Assembly: GCA_044340485.1 (NCBI GenBank)
Contig: JBIITN010000006.1
Location: 1 to 64,000, forward strand
DNA: 64,000 nucleotides
Origin: UBA2093 sp044340485
GTDB taxonomy: Bacteria > Actinomycetota > Acidimicrobiia > Acidimicrobiales > Ilumatobacteraceae
Direction: 5' to 3'
Part shown: piece by piece, positions 55,933-63,761 of the stretch
How positions within the stretch are numbered: the first letter of the stretch is position 1
Layout: every line of letters begins with the position of its first letter
The notes under the pieces: generated by a model
Database searches by the model: none
The model's input: the letters and a program-made list of their open reading frames with translations, nothing else
What the model was told of the DNA's origin: nothing
Position numbers and translations under genes: made by a program

Positions 55933-57062
55933 GTAACTCGCGCGGACCACTCCATGGTCTGCGTGTCCTTGATCTTTCTACGGTTATCGCCGGTCCTAAC
56001 TGCGCGCGCTATCTCGCAGACTTTGGTGCAGAAGTCATCAAAGTAGAACAACCCGATACTGGCGACAGTCTGCGCGGTATGGGATGGGAAGACCCGCGAG
56101 ATCACACCGGCTTGTGGTGGAAAATTGTGGGACGTAATAAACGCACGATTGCGCTCAACCTCAAAGATGAGTTGGACAAGGAAGTGTTTTTGCGTCTCGC
56201 TGATGATGCGCACGTACTAGTGGAAAATTTCCGACCGGGAACATTAGAACGACTCGGGCTTGGTCCCGACGTGTTGATGCAACGCAACAACAAGATCGTC
56301 ATCACGCGCATCACTGGTTTTGGACAAACCGGACCATACGCATCTCGTCCAGGTTTTGCATCTATTGCTGAAGCGATGTCTGGATACGCATCAATCACCG
56401 GAACACCTGGCGGAGAACCAATGCTTCCCGCGTTTGCAATGACTGATGAAGTCACCGGACTTTCAGCTGCTTTTGCAACAATGGTCGCGTTGCACTCAGG
56501 TAGATCACAAGTAGTTGATGTCTCGCTTCTTGAAACCGTGTTTCAAATTCTGGGACCACTCATGTCGGTATGGAAAGTGCGCGGTGAATTACAAGAACGT
56601 ATGGGGTCATCTCTTCCCTTCACGGTTCCCCGCGGTGTCTTTCAATGTGGTGACGGTGAATGGATCGCCGTGTCTGCGTCAAGTGATTCAGTTGCATTAC
56701 GCGTGGTAAAACTTCTCGGCTTTGAAGGCGACGAACGTTTCTCGACCTTTGCTCACCGTATAAAAAATCGCGACGTGTTAGAAACTGCTATGGCGACGTG
56801 GTGTAAGCAACGCACACGCCCTGAGGCATTACAGGCATTTGAAGATGCCGAGGCTGCTGCTGGTCCCGTTTTGTCGATGCAAGACATTGCAGTTGACCCG
56901 CATTATGCAGCACGAGACGCAATCATTGAACTCGATGGCACACCGATGCAAGGCCTTATTGCAAAGCTGTCAGAGACTCCTGGCGTTTTGAACTGGGGTG
57001 GAAAGCCCATGGACGCCGACGGTAACGAGATACGTAAAAACGGCTGGCAAACGCGCGATTAA
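55929..57062 (+). CDS. CaiB/BaiF-family class III CoA transferase
   Basis: A 377-residue class III CoA transferase. LHGLRVLDLSTVIAGPNCARYLADFGAEVIKVE is the N-terminal signature, VENFRPGTLERLGLG follows, and DVSLLETVFQ lies near the middle; the catalytic Asp is expected in the MTDEVTGLSAAF region. Acyl donor and acceptor are unknown. The ATG at 55929 overlaps the epsilon-subunit stop (ATGA). A second, partial member of the same family starts at 63761. Convergent with the exonuclease gene, overlapping by 4 nt. Confidence 0.92.
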   Translation: MSNSRGPLHGLRVLDLSTVIAGPNCARYLADFGAEVIKVEQPDTGDSLRGMGWEDPRDHTGLWWKIVGRNKRTIALNLKDELDKEVFLRLADDAHVLVENFRPGTLERLGLGPDVLMQRNNKIVITRITGFGQTGPYASRPGFASIAEAMSGYASITGTPGGEPMLPAFAMTDEVTGLSAAFATMVALHSGRSQVVDVSLLETVFQILGPLMSVWKVRGELQERMGSSLPFTVPRGVFQCGDGEWIAVSASSDSVALRVVKLLGFEGDERFSTFAHRIKNRDVLETAMATWCKQRTRPEALQAFEDAEAAAGPVLSMQDIAVDPHYAARDAIIELDGTPMQGLIAKLSETPGVLNWGGKPMDADGNEIRKNGWQTRD

Positions 57063-57721
57063 TGCGCATCCATAACAGGTGGTGGCCACGCTGATGCATT
57101 CACAGGTTGTGGCAATGAACGTAAGAACTCCGAACGCGTCGGATGAATTCCACAATTCACAAAGAAATTGAACAGTGTTGTTATTGCAACGGCATCTTCC
57201 AATGCTCGATGTTCAACCTTTGGTTGAACACTCAAGGCTGCCATGCAGTCTGATAAACGACGCGATGACAGACCGGGAAGAAAATAGTGACTTTCCTGCA
57301 CCGTACACACAGTGTGCAGCGCCGGTAGTTGCCGGCCAAGGCGCGCGAACTCACTCTCCAAAAATGACACGTCAAACGAAATGTTGTGTCCAACGAGCAC
57401 CTGTCCGTCAAGTCGTGTCACGATGTCGTCGACGATGGCAGAAAATGTTGGTGCATTCGCGACATCGGTATCGGTGATGTTGTGAATCTCCGAATTAGGA
57501 ATTGGCATTTCGGGATTGACAAATGTTGACCAGTAACCAAGAGGATTTGCAAAATTATCGGTGCGAATCAATGCAATTTCAATTATGCGATTGTCGTGGG
57601 CATCAAGTCCTGTTGTCTCCACATCAACAATCACAAAACCATGTGATGCGTCAGTCGGCCACTCTTCTTGTACCTCAAGAAGGTACTGGTGTGGAGGCTT
57701 ACGCCGACGAAATAACCCCAT
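57059..57721 (-). CDS. DnaQ-like 3'-5' exonuclease (DEDDh)
   Basis: A 220-residue exonuclease-fold protein. The four catalytic carboxylates and histidine of the DEDDh class fall in FVIVDVETTGLDA (Asp and Glu), VGHNISFDVSFLE (Asp) and HRALEDAVAITTLF (His and Asp). It resembles the proofreading epsilon subunit but lacks the polymerase-binding tail of E. coli DnaQ, so it may act in repair or RNA turnover. The ATG at 57721 follows a GTG by 3 nt. It is 7 nt from msrA on the same strand. Confidence 0.9.
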   Translation of the reverse strand: MGLFRRRKPPHQYLLEVQEEWPTDASHGFVIVDVETTGLDAHDNRIIEIALIRTDNFANPLGYWSTFVNPEMPIPNSEIHNITDTDVANAPTFSAIVDDIVTRLDGQVLVGHNISFDVSFLESEFARLGRQLPALHTVCTVQESHYFLPGLSSRRLSDCMAALSVQPKVEHRALEDAVAITTLFNFFVNCGIHPTRSEFLRSLPQPVNASAWPPPVMDAH

Positions 57722-57728
57722 CACACTG

Positions 57729-58322
57729 TCACGTGCTGATTAAACCAATCGGACACGACACACCGGTGCCACCGATACCGCAGTATCCATTTGGATTCTT
57801 CGCCAAATACTGTTGGTGATATTCCTCGGCGTAATAAAACACATCGAGCGGCGCAATCTCAGTAGTGATGGCTTTGTAGTGAGCTTCGGTTAACACGGGT
57901 TGATATGCATCGCGGGTGCTGACCGCCAAATCTTTTTGCTGATCGTTCACGTAATAGATCGTGCTGCGATACTGCGTGCCCACATCTGCACCTTGACGAT
58001 TGCCCTGCGTGGGGTCGTGATTTTCCCAAAAGATCTTCAACAACTGCTCAAAGGAAATGATCGCTGGATCAAATACCACCAGCACAACTTCTGCATGATT
58101 CGTACGACCCGAACACACCTCGCGATAGGTCGGATGGACAATTTCGCCACCTGCGTATCCAACAGCAGTGGAATACACACCGTCTGCCTCCCAGAACTTG
58201 CGTTCTGCTCCCCAAAAACATCCCATACCAAACACGGCTGTTTGCATACCTTGTGGCCATGGCCCCACAAGGGGATGACCATTCACGTAATGAGCTTCAG
58301 GAACGGAAATTGGCTCTCGCAT
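57729..58322 (-). CDS. msrA: Peptide-methionine (S)-S-oxide reductase
   Basis: Reduces the S-epimer of methionine sulfoxide in proteins, an oxidative-repair enzyme. The catalytic cysteine is in FGMGCFWGAERKFWE; TAVGYAGG, EVVLVVFDP and the C-terminal CGIGGTGVSCPIG (resolving cysteines) are the family pattern. The 197 residues are normal. The ATG at 58322 lies 7 nt after TAGATT, which excludes the longer upstream frame. An exonuclease gene follows 7 nt after its stop, so the two are co-transcribed. A perfect 12-bp palindrome lies about 60 bp upstream. Confidence 0.95.
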   Translation of the reverse strand: MREPISVPEAHYVNGHPLVGPWPQGMQTAVFGMGCFWGAERKFWEADGVYSTAVGYAGGEIVHPTYREVCSGRTNHAEVVLVVFDPAIISFEQLLKIFWENHDPTQGNRQGADVGTQYRSTIYYVNDQQKDLAVSTRDAYQPVLTEAHYKAITTEIAPLDVFYYAEEYHQQYLAKNPNGYCGIGGTGVSCPIGLIST

Positions 58323-58329
58323 ACTTCTT

Positions 58330-58335
58330 AATCTA
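58330..58335 (-). promoter_or_regulatory. -10 element of leaderless msrA promoter
   Basis: TAGATT on the minus strand with 7 nt (58323-58329) to the ATG at 58322. Confidence 0.5.
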
Positions 58336-58384
58336 GACCCCGATGTGAGGTCTGCGTTACAGGAAAAAAGACGCCGTGATGGTT

Positions 58385-58396
58385 TGGTGATCACCA
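58385..58396. promoter_or_regulatory. 12-bp palindrome TGGTGATCACCA, possible operator
   Basis: Perfect inverted repeat in the 100-nt gap between the msrA start and the end of the excalibur gene, about 60 nt upstream of the msrA ATG. It has no T run, so it is not a terminator. A dyad here would suit a regulator of msrA, but none was identified. Confidence 0.3.
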
Positions 58397-58422
58397 GACT
58401 TAAATCTTCTTAGAAGCAGCAC

Positions 58423-58656
58423 CTATTTCTCGCACGCTGTGCCATCTTTGTCACGATCCATCTTGATATTGGCCTTATAAATCTTTGCAGAGATGGCGGG
58501 TTTGTTCTTTTGTTTAGCTGCTGCCTTCTGAGAAGTTGCGACGCCGTAGGGATACTTCTTGTTCAAATCACTGCAGTTCTTATATGACTTCGCATCAGCG
58601 GAAACAGAAAACATCAGGACACCTAGAACGAGCCCGATTGACACCATTTTTTTCAT
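58423..58656 (-). CDS. Secreted excalibur calcium-binding domain protein
   Basis: A 77-residue exported protein. A signal peptide (about 1-23, MKKMVSIGLVLGVLMFSVSADA) precedes an excalibur domain with SYKNCSDLNKKYPYGV and the Ca2+-binding loop DRDKDGTACE, a DxDxDGxxCE motif. The two cysteines should form a disulfide. Such domains bind extracellular calcium; the function is unknown. The 5' region has TATAGG 8 nt before the ATG and a short inverted repeat cccctgagggg. It is an isolated gene between msrA and map. Confidence 0.85.
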   Translation of the reverse strand: MKKMVSIGLVLGVLMFSVSADAKSYKNCSDLNKKYPYGVATSQKAAAKQKNKPAISAKIYKANIKMDRDKDGTACEK

Positions 58657-58798
58657 AATCGGAGCCTATAAGAGACCCCTGAGGGGATTAGCTAAGTGCA
58701 GGATCCGCTAGTCCCAACTTGCAATGAACAAGGCCATGGCCAAATCTGCATTGACAAGACATTTCGGAAATACCAGTCATCCCGTAACCTTGAGAGCG

Positions 58799-59773
58799 AT
58801 GTCAACGATCCCCGACGTGCTCCCTACATCAAACGAACCGTGTTGGTGCGGTAGCGGACGCAAATACAAGCGGTGCTGCAAAGGAACAGAGGGTCGTATT
58901 CGTCCAGGCGTTGTGAGCCCTATGCGGACAGTACCTTCGCATATCGCGCGTCCTCCATACGCCGACACAGGCGTTGTTCCTCATTCAAATGAAGGTCGTG
59001 TGAAAACACCCGAGGTGATTGAGCGCATGCGACATGCAGGAGCTGTTGCTAAAGAGATTTTGCGTCTTGCTGGCGAAGCAGTGAAGCCAGGTGTCACCAC
59101 CGATGAAATTGACATTTATGTGCACGACTTGTGTATTGAACGCAATGCATATCCAAGTCCACTCAACTACCACGGTTACCCAAAGAGTGTCTGCGCGAGT
59201 GTGAACGAAGTGATTTGTCATGGCATTCCTGATTCACGTGTGTTGCAAGATGGCGACGTTTGCAACTTAGATGTCACTGTGTTTATAGACGGAGTTCATG
59301 GCGATACGAACGCGACATTCTCTGTTGGCACTATCTCTGAAGAAGATGCAGCTCTTATTCGCATCACTGAAGAATGCATGTGGCACGGTATTGAAGTGGT
59401 CAAACCAGGTGTTGCAATCAATGAAATTGGTCGAGCTATTGAAACACATGCGAAGCAACACAAATACGGTGTTGTGCGTGCGTTCATCGGACACGGTATT
59501 GGCGAAAACTTTCATACCGACATTCAGGTTCTTCACTATTACGACCCACGTAACAACATGATCTTGCATGAGGGAATGACCTTCACCATCGAACCAATGA
59601 TCACGCTCGGTTCATGGCAGCACAAGATGTGGGACGACGACTGGACAGCAGTAACTGCAGACGGCAAACGCACCGCGCAATTTGAACACACGTTGGTTGT
59701 AACAGCTGATGGATGTGAAGTGCTTACTGGCGGAGATGGCGCTGCATCGCCACGAGCCCCCTGGCTTCGTTAA
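58799..59773 (+). CDS. map: Type I methionine aminopeptidase with N-terminal SEC-C zinc motif
   Basis: Removes the initiator methionine from new proteins. A SEC-C motif C-W-C-G-S-G...C-C (CWCGSGRKYKRCC, about 16-28) is followed by a linker and a pita-bread catalytic domain of about 250 residues. The metal ligands are in NLDVTVFIDGVHGDTNATF (two Asp), GHGIGENFH (His) and the two Glu of EPMITLG and FEHTLVV. The N-terminal region before MSTIP (from 58724) is an alternative extension; the ATG at 58799 is preferred. It follows a small 5' region with no gene. Confidence 0.94.
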   Translation: MSTIPDVLPTSNEPCWCGSGRKYKRCCKGTEGRIRPGVVSPMRTVPSHIARPPYADTGVVPHSNEGRVKTPEVIERMRHAGAVAKEILRLAGEAVKPGVTTDEIDIYVHDLCIERNAYPSPLNYHGYPKSVCASVNEVICHGIPDSRVLQDGDVCNLDVTVFIDGVHGDTNATFSVGTISEEDAALIRITEECMWHGIEVVKPGVAINEIGRAIETHAKQHKYGVVRAFIGHGIGENFHTDIQVLHYYDPRNNMILHEGMTFTIEPMITLGSWQHKMWDDDWTAVTADGKRTAQFEHTLVVTADGCEVLTGGDGAASPRAPWLR

Positions 59774-59790
59774 ATCTCTGTATTTCCCTC

Positions 59791-59796
59791 TAGCGT
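59791..59796 (+). promoter_or_regulatory. -10 element of leaderless coaA promoter
   Basis: TAGCGT, followed by gaacgta (7 nt) and the ATG at 59804, the same spacer as at the peptidase gene at 36422. Confidence 0.5.
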
Positions 59797-59803
59797 GAAC
59801 GTA

Positions 59804-60736
59804 ATGAACGACTTGCAAGGCGACGACCGATATCTGTCGTTCACTCGTGATGAATGGGCGGTGTTGCGCGCTGCTACTCCACTCACAATCCGTGAAAAAG
59901 ATCTGGAACAGTTGCGCGGTATCAACGAAAAAATTGACCTCGACGAAGTAACTGCTGTACATCTTCCACTCACACGTCTTCTTAATTTGTACGTGAGCGC
60001 CACACAAAACCTGCACAAAGTGTCAGCAACTTTTCTTGGGGCGATGTCGCCGAAAGTTCCCTATGTCATCGGAATCGCAGGCAGTGTTGCTGTCGGAAAA
60101 AGCACGTTTGCTCGTATTTTGCAGGCACTTCTTGCACGTTGGCCAGAACACCCCAAAGTTGACCTTGTCACTACCGATGGTTTCTTGTTTCCGAACCAAG
60201 TTCTCGAAGACCGCGGAATCATGAACCGCAAGGGTTTCCCCGAGAGCTACGACACCAAGCGCTTGCTCCAGTTCCTACGCGACCTCAAGGCTGGGAGCCC
60301 TACCGTAGAAGCACCGGTGTATAGCCACGTTGTGTATGACATTGTTCCCGATGATCACACAGAGGTGCGCCAGCCCGACATTCTGATTCTTGAGGGTCTC
60401 AACGTGTTACAGGTAGGCGGTGAATACGACGAGTTCGTCTCTGACTATTTCGACTTCTCTATCTACGTAGATGCGGAAGAGAACGACATCCAGCAGTGGT
60501 ACGTCGATCGCTTCTTAACTCTTCGCGAAACAGTGTTCAAAGACCCCGACAGCTTCTTTAAGAACTACGCCCACCTCACCCACGACGAGGCCATCCAGAC
60601 TGCAGAGGGCATCTGGCAACACATCAACGGGAAAAACCTGGTGGAAAACATCGCCCCCACGCGTGATCGCGCGTCACTGATTGTAGAAAAGGGCAGCGAT
60701 CACCGCGTCAACAATGTTTTCTTGCGGCGCCTGTGA
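59804..60736 (+). CDS. coaA: Pantothenate kinase, type I
   Basis: Phosphorylates pantothenate to start coenzyme A synthesis. A 310-residue P-loop enzyme of the CoaA type: Walker A GIAGSVAVGKST near 86-97, the substrate-binding segment LVTTDGFLFPNQ and ESYDTKRLLQF. CoA feedback normally controls this enzyme. The ATG at 59804 is chosen because TAGCGT ends exactly 7 nt before it; a GTG at 59795 would lie inside the promoter. The next gene's ATG overlaps the stop (TGATG). Confidence 0.95.
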   Translation: MNDLQGDDRYLSFTRDEWAVLRAATPLTIREKDLEQLRGINEKIDLDEVTAVHLPLTRLLNLYVSATQNLHKVSATFLGAMSPKVPYVIGIAGSVAVGKSTFARILQALLARWPEHPKVDLVTTDGFLFPNQVLEDRGIMNRKGFPESYDTKRLLQFLRDLKAGSPTVEAPVYSHVVYDIVPDDHTEVRQPDILILEGLNVLQVGGEYDEFVSDYFDFSIYVDAEENDIQQWYVDRFLTLRETVFKDPDSFFKNYAHLTHDEAIQTAEGIWQHINGKNLVENIAPTRDRASLIVEKGSDHRVNNVFLRRL

Positions 60737-61311
60737 TGAAGGTTCGTCGATGGCTGCTGCTTGGTGCGTCGCTACTGGTCCTCAGTGCGTGTTCTGACTC
60801 CACCGCAAAAAACAGCAACTCGACATGGGAAATTGTCCCTAGTGCATCAATGCCTAACACAACACAAGATGTGCCGTACCAAGAATCATTAGAGAGCAAC
60901 GTGCCAACCAATGGACAGTACTGGGGCACCATGTCCGTTCTTCATGGCTCCTCTACACCAACCGCAGTAGCAACCTTGGTGAAATTATATTCAGGTGATG
61001 CGTGTTATGAATACGCAGAAGTGACCGGACAAGCGCCCGAAGACATGTGCACTAATGACTATGGAGTCGTTGATTATCCGCGTGCCATTGTTGCTGTAGA
61101 TGAAAATGCATTTGTCTCTGTGATCACAGAAGAAGGCTCTGCGTCATGGCCAACAGAATCATATGTGATCACATCATTGGACTTACAAAAATTTGTTGCT
61201 GAAGTTCCTGTCGATGGCAAACCAAATCAATACGAATACATTCCCTACCCATTTCTATTTATGGTGACTGACGGAAAAATTACACGCGCTGAACAAGTGT
61301 GGGTGCCGTAA
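60736..61311 (+). CDS. Secreted lipoprotein of unknown function
   Basis: A 191-residue lipoprotein. A signal peptide ends in the lipobox LSACS (lipidated Cys near residue 19). The mature chain is rich in Ser, Thr and Glu, with two cysteines (GDACYEYAEV and EDMCTNDYG) that could form a disulfide. No domain was recognised. It overlaps coaA by 1 nt (TGATG) and is followed by a convergent HTH gene. Confidence 0.82.
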   Translation: MKVRRWLLLGASLLVLSACSDSTAKNSNSTWEIVPSASMPNTTQDVPYQESLESNVPTNGQYWGTMSVLHGSSTPTAVATLVKLYSGDACYEYAEVTGQAPEDMCTNDYGVVDYPRAIVAVDENAFVSVITEEGSASWPTESYVITSLDLQKFVAEVPVDGKPNQYEYIPYPFLFMVTDGKITRAEQVWVP

Positions 61312-61338
61312 CCACACCGTATTTTTATCGGTACTTTT

Positions 61339-61704
61339 TTATCGGTGGAGCGCGTTCAAATAGTTGTACACGGTGATACGTGAAACACCCATTGCATCTG
61401 CAACGTCTTCGACGGCACGACGCAAAATGAAGGCGCCGTTTTGATCAAGCAAACGAATTGCACGCTGTTTGTCGTGGCGTGACAACTTGTCAAGGGGCGC
61501 ACCAAGTTCTTGTTCTACTTGTTCGATCAAACGATTAAGAGCTCCGTGCAAACGGGGTAGGCGCACCGCAGCAATGATCTCGCCTTCCCATTCAAGTGCA
61601 ATGTCCATCACTTGGGCATCATCGACAGACACTAAGGATGCCCCAACCGCTTTCAAGATTGGTTCAACAGCGGCGACTAACGGATGTTCGGGAATGTCGC
61701 TCAC
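61339..61704 (-). CDS. Helix-turn-helix transcriptional regulator, YheO-type C-terminus
   Basis: A 121-residue protein whose C-terminal half (about 76-121) has the HTH_22/YheO pattern: KLSRHDKQRAIRLLDQNGAF and RRAVEDVADAMGVSRITVYNYL. The N-terminal part (about 1-70) does not match the PAS-like sensor of YheO and is not recognised. It lies downstream of the thiamine-binding protein gene (ATGA overlap), so it may auto-regulate that operon. No ligand is predicted. Confidence 0.78.
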   Translation of the reverse strand: MSDIPEHPLVAAVEPILKAVGASLVSVDDAQVMDIALEWEGEIIAAVRLPRLHGALNRLIEQVEQELGAPLDKLSRHDKQRAIRLLDQNGAFILRRAVEDVADAMGVSRITVYNYLNALHR

Positions 61705-61943
61705 GAACCTTGCTCCACATGCACATTCACGTGTGTCGCACCGTTTGCGTATGCAGCGTCGAGCAATGCCTTCACTGCATCGCCCACGATCGTTTCCGGG
61801 CTCGCAAAAGACGAGCCAAAGGGGCCCACTTCTACTGTGAGACCCAGTGACTCAACCGCAGCGATAGCCGCTGTAACATGACGACCTGGCTCACCCTCAA
61901 TAAATGGTTCAACGGTGAACTCAACGACAACGGTTGTGCTCAT
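61701..61943 (-). CDS. Thiamine-binding protein (MTH1187/YkoF family)
   Basis: An 80-residue ferredoxin-like-fold protein of the Thiamine_BP family, starting MSTTVVVEFTVEPFIEGEPG. It has the pattern V-E-F-T-V-E-P...VGPFGSSF...ATHVNVHVEQGS. Related proteins bind hydroxymethylpyrimidine or thiamine, but the family is broad, so ligand identity is tentative. The ATG at 61943 is used; the longer frame upstream overlaps the NUDIX gene. Both ends overlap neighbours by 4 nt (ATGA), making a coupled NUDIX-MTH1187-HTH operon. Confidence 0.8.
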   Translation of the reverse strand: MSTTVVVEFTVEPFIEGEPGRHVTAAIAAVESLGLTVEVGPFGSSFASPETIVGDAVKALLDAAYANGATHVNVHVEQGS

Positions 61944-62464
61944 GGGACGATTCTTACGAACTCGCGGAGACGGGGCAAAACCAGAGCGACGCTGTCTGGC
62001 AGAAAAGGCTTTGCGGCAAGCCAAATGTCGATTTCATTGGCGCTCACCCAATGGGCTTCGGTGACTTCATTGTCGATGAATCGAAATGGCCCGTTGTCTC
62101 GGACCACATAACACGATGCCACTAACTGGACGGTGTCGTCGGCATAGGCGCCAGTCCCGATACTCATGATCTGCCCGGCGTCTACCCCTAATTCCTCACG
62201 AAGTTCACGACGAGCAGCAGCGTCATATTCCTCACCAACACCCACCACTCCACCGACGGCAACATCCCACCAACCAGGCCACACATCTTTGTGGTCGGCG
62301 CGACGGTGCACCAAAAGATCGCCATCATCATTGATGACCGCGATGAATACTGAGCGATGGCGCAGTTTCTCTGCACGCATCCGTTGGCGTGTGACGACCT
62401 CGATGACGTTGCCATCAAGGTCAACTACTTCAACCGGTTCGGAGTGTGTCTGAACGCCAACCAT
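61940..62464 (-). CDS. NUDIX hydrolase (isopentenyl diphosphate isomerase-like group)
   Basis: A 174-residue NUDIX protein with the full Nudix box GX5EX7REUXEEXGU, seen as GGVVGVGEEYDAAARREL followed by REELGV (two overlapping parts). The preceding HRSVFIAVINDDGDLLVHRRADHKDVWPGWWDV is the strand-turn typical of the YfcD/IDI-like subgroup. The substrate is unknown. The ATG at 62464 is chosen, with 62470 (ATGGCGATGG) as an alternative; a TAGGCA lies 7 nt upstream of 62464 but is a weak -10. It overlaps the thiamine-binding gene by 4 nt. Divergent from the M20 gene. Confidence 0.88.
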   Translation of the reverse strand: MVGVQTHSEPVEVVDLDGNVIEVVTRQRMRAEKLRHRSVFIAVINDDGDLLVHRRADHKDVWPGWWDVAVGGVVGVGEEYDAAARRELREELGVDAGQIMSIGTGAYADDTVQLVASCYVVRDNGPFRFIDNEVTEAHWVSANEIDIWLAAKPFLPDSVALVLPRLREFVRIVP

Positions 62465-62486
62465 CGCCATGTGCCTACCATGTGGC

Positions 62487-63761
62487 ATGGCTAAATCCTC
62501 GTCGTCTCCGAGCACTGCAGCACTGCGTGAAGAACATGGTGATCCGCGTGGCGTGATCGAGCAAGCCGAAGCGTTGTTTGATGACACGGTTGCGCTACGT
62601 CGCGACTTACATCAATGGCCAGAGTTGGGAAACGATCTTCCGCGTACACGTGAGCAAGTGTTGCACGCACTTGATGGACTGCCGCTTGACATCACACTTC
62701 ATACAACAACAAGCGGATTTGCAGCTTTGCTAACAGGCGATAAACCCGGACCCACCATGTTGTTGCGCGGAGACATGGATGCATTGCCCATGCCCGAAGA
62801 CACGGGTTTGGATTTCTCTTCGAAAGTGGACAACGCGATGCACGCGTGCGGGCATGACACCCACACAGCGATGTTGGTGGGTGCTGCAACAGCATTATCA
62901 GAACGTAAGAGCGATATTGCAGGTCGTGTTCTTTTCATGTTTCAATCGGGAGAAGAAGGACATGGTGGTGCCGAGTTGATGCTGGATGAAGGACTGCTCG
63001 ATGTGCCGACACATAAAAGTGGTGGTGAATCACCAGTGACTGCAGCATTTGCAATGCACATCTCATCCAATCTCCCAAACGGTGCAGTAGCAATTAAGAG
63101 CGGTCCAATCATGGCATCGAGTGATCAGTTGACGATCACGGTAAAAGGACGTGGTGGCCATGGCAGTTCTCCACACTTTGCACTTGACCCCATTCCTGTT
63201 GCATGCGAGATAGTGCAAGCAATACAAACATTGGTGACACGACGTATTGACGTGTTTGATCCTGGTGTCATCACAGTGACAAGCATTCACTCAGGCACTG
63301 CATACAACGTGATCCCAGAGCACGCCACCATTCTTGGAACAATGCGCGCGATGAGTGAAAAAACTCGCACCAAGATTCACGAAGGATTGCGTCGTGTTGC
63401 AGAAGGAATTGCTTCTGCACACGAGATGGACATCGATATCGACCTGGAACACGGCTATCCGGTCACAGTGAATGACAAAGACTTCTCAGATTTTTCGGTC
63501 GCAATTGCAAACACCGTGCTTGGTGACAAGCATGTCATTGCTTTGCCTAATCCGGTCATGGGCGCAGAGGATTTCAGTTATGTGTTGCACAAATTGCCCG
63601 GTGCAATGATGTTTTTGGGTGCAACACCCCCAGGGGAAAACCCCGCCACAGCTGCTCCCAACCATTCCAACCGCGTGATGTTTGACGAAGAGGCAATGAA
63701 GACAGGCATTGCGGTCTACACCTCGGTAGCGCTACGCCATCTCGGCGTACCATTGAGCTAA
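62487..63761 (+). CDS. M20-family amidohydrolase (hippurate hydrolase-like)
   Basis: A 424-residue M20D peptidase/amidohydrolase. Metal-binding residues are in MHACGHDTHTAMLVG and the catalytic Glu in FQSGEEGHGGAELML; RRDLHQWPEL near residue 40 and NPVMGAEDFSYVL near the C-terminus are family hallmarks. It cleaves N-acyl amino acids or indole-acetyl conjugates in relatives; the substrate is unknown. The ATG at 62487 is used. The stop codon overlaps the next gene's start by 1 nt (TAATG), so they form one operon. Confidence 0.92.
   Translation: MAKSSSSPSTAALREEHGDPRGVIEQAEALFDDTVALRRDLHQWPELGNDLPRTREQVLHALDGLPLDITLHTTTSGFAALLTGDKPGPTMLLRGDMDALPMPEDTGLDFSSKVDNAMHACGHDTHTAMLVGAATALSERKSDIAGRVLFMFQSGEEGHGGAELMLDEGLLDVPTHKSGGESPVTAAFAMHISSNLPNGAVAIKSGPIMASSDQLTITVKGRGGHGSSPHFALDPIPVACEIVQAIQTLVTRRIDVFDPGVITVTSIHSGTAYNVIPEHATILGTMRAMSEKTRTKIHEGLRRVAEGIASAHEMDIDIDLEHGYPVTVNDKDFSDFSVAIANTVLGDKHVIALPNPVMGAEDFSYVLHKLPGAMMFLGATPPGENPATAAPNHSNRVMFDEEAMKTGIAVYTSVALRHLGVPLS

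Noticed and set aside
58641..58700. Short inverted repeat cccctgagggg as a terminator upstream of map
   Set aside because: The stem is only 4 bp and no T run follows on either strand.
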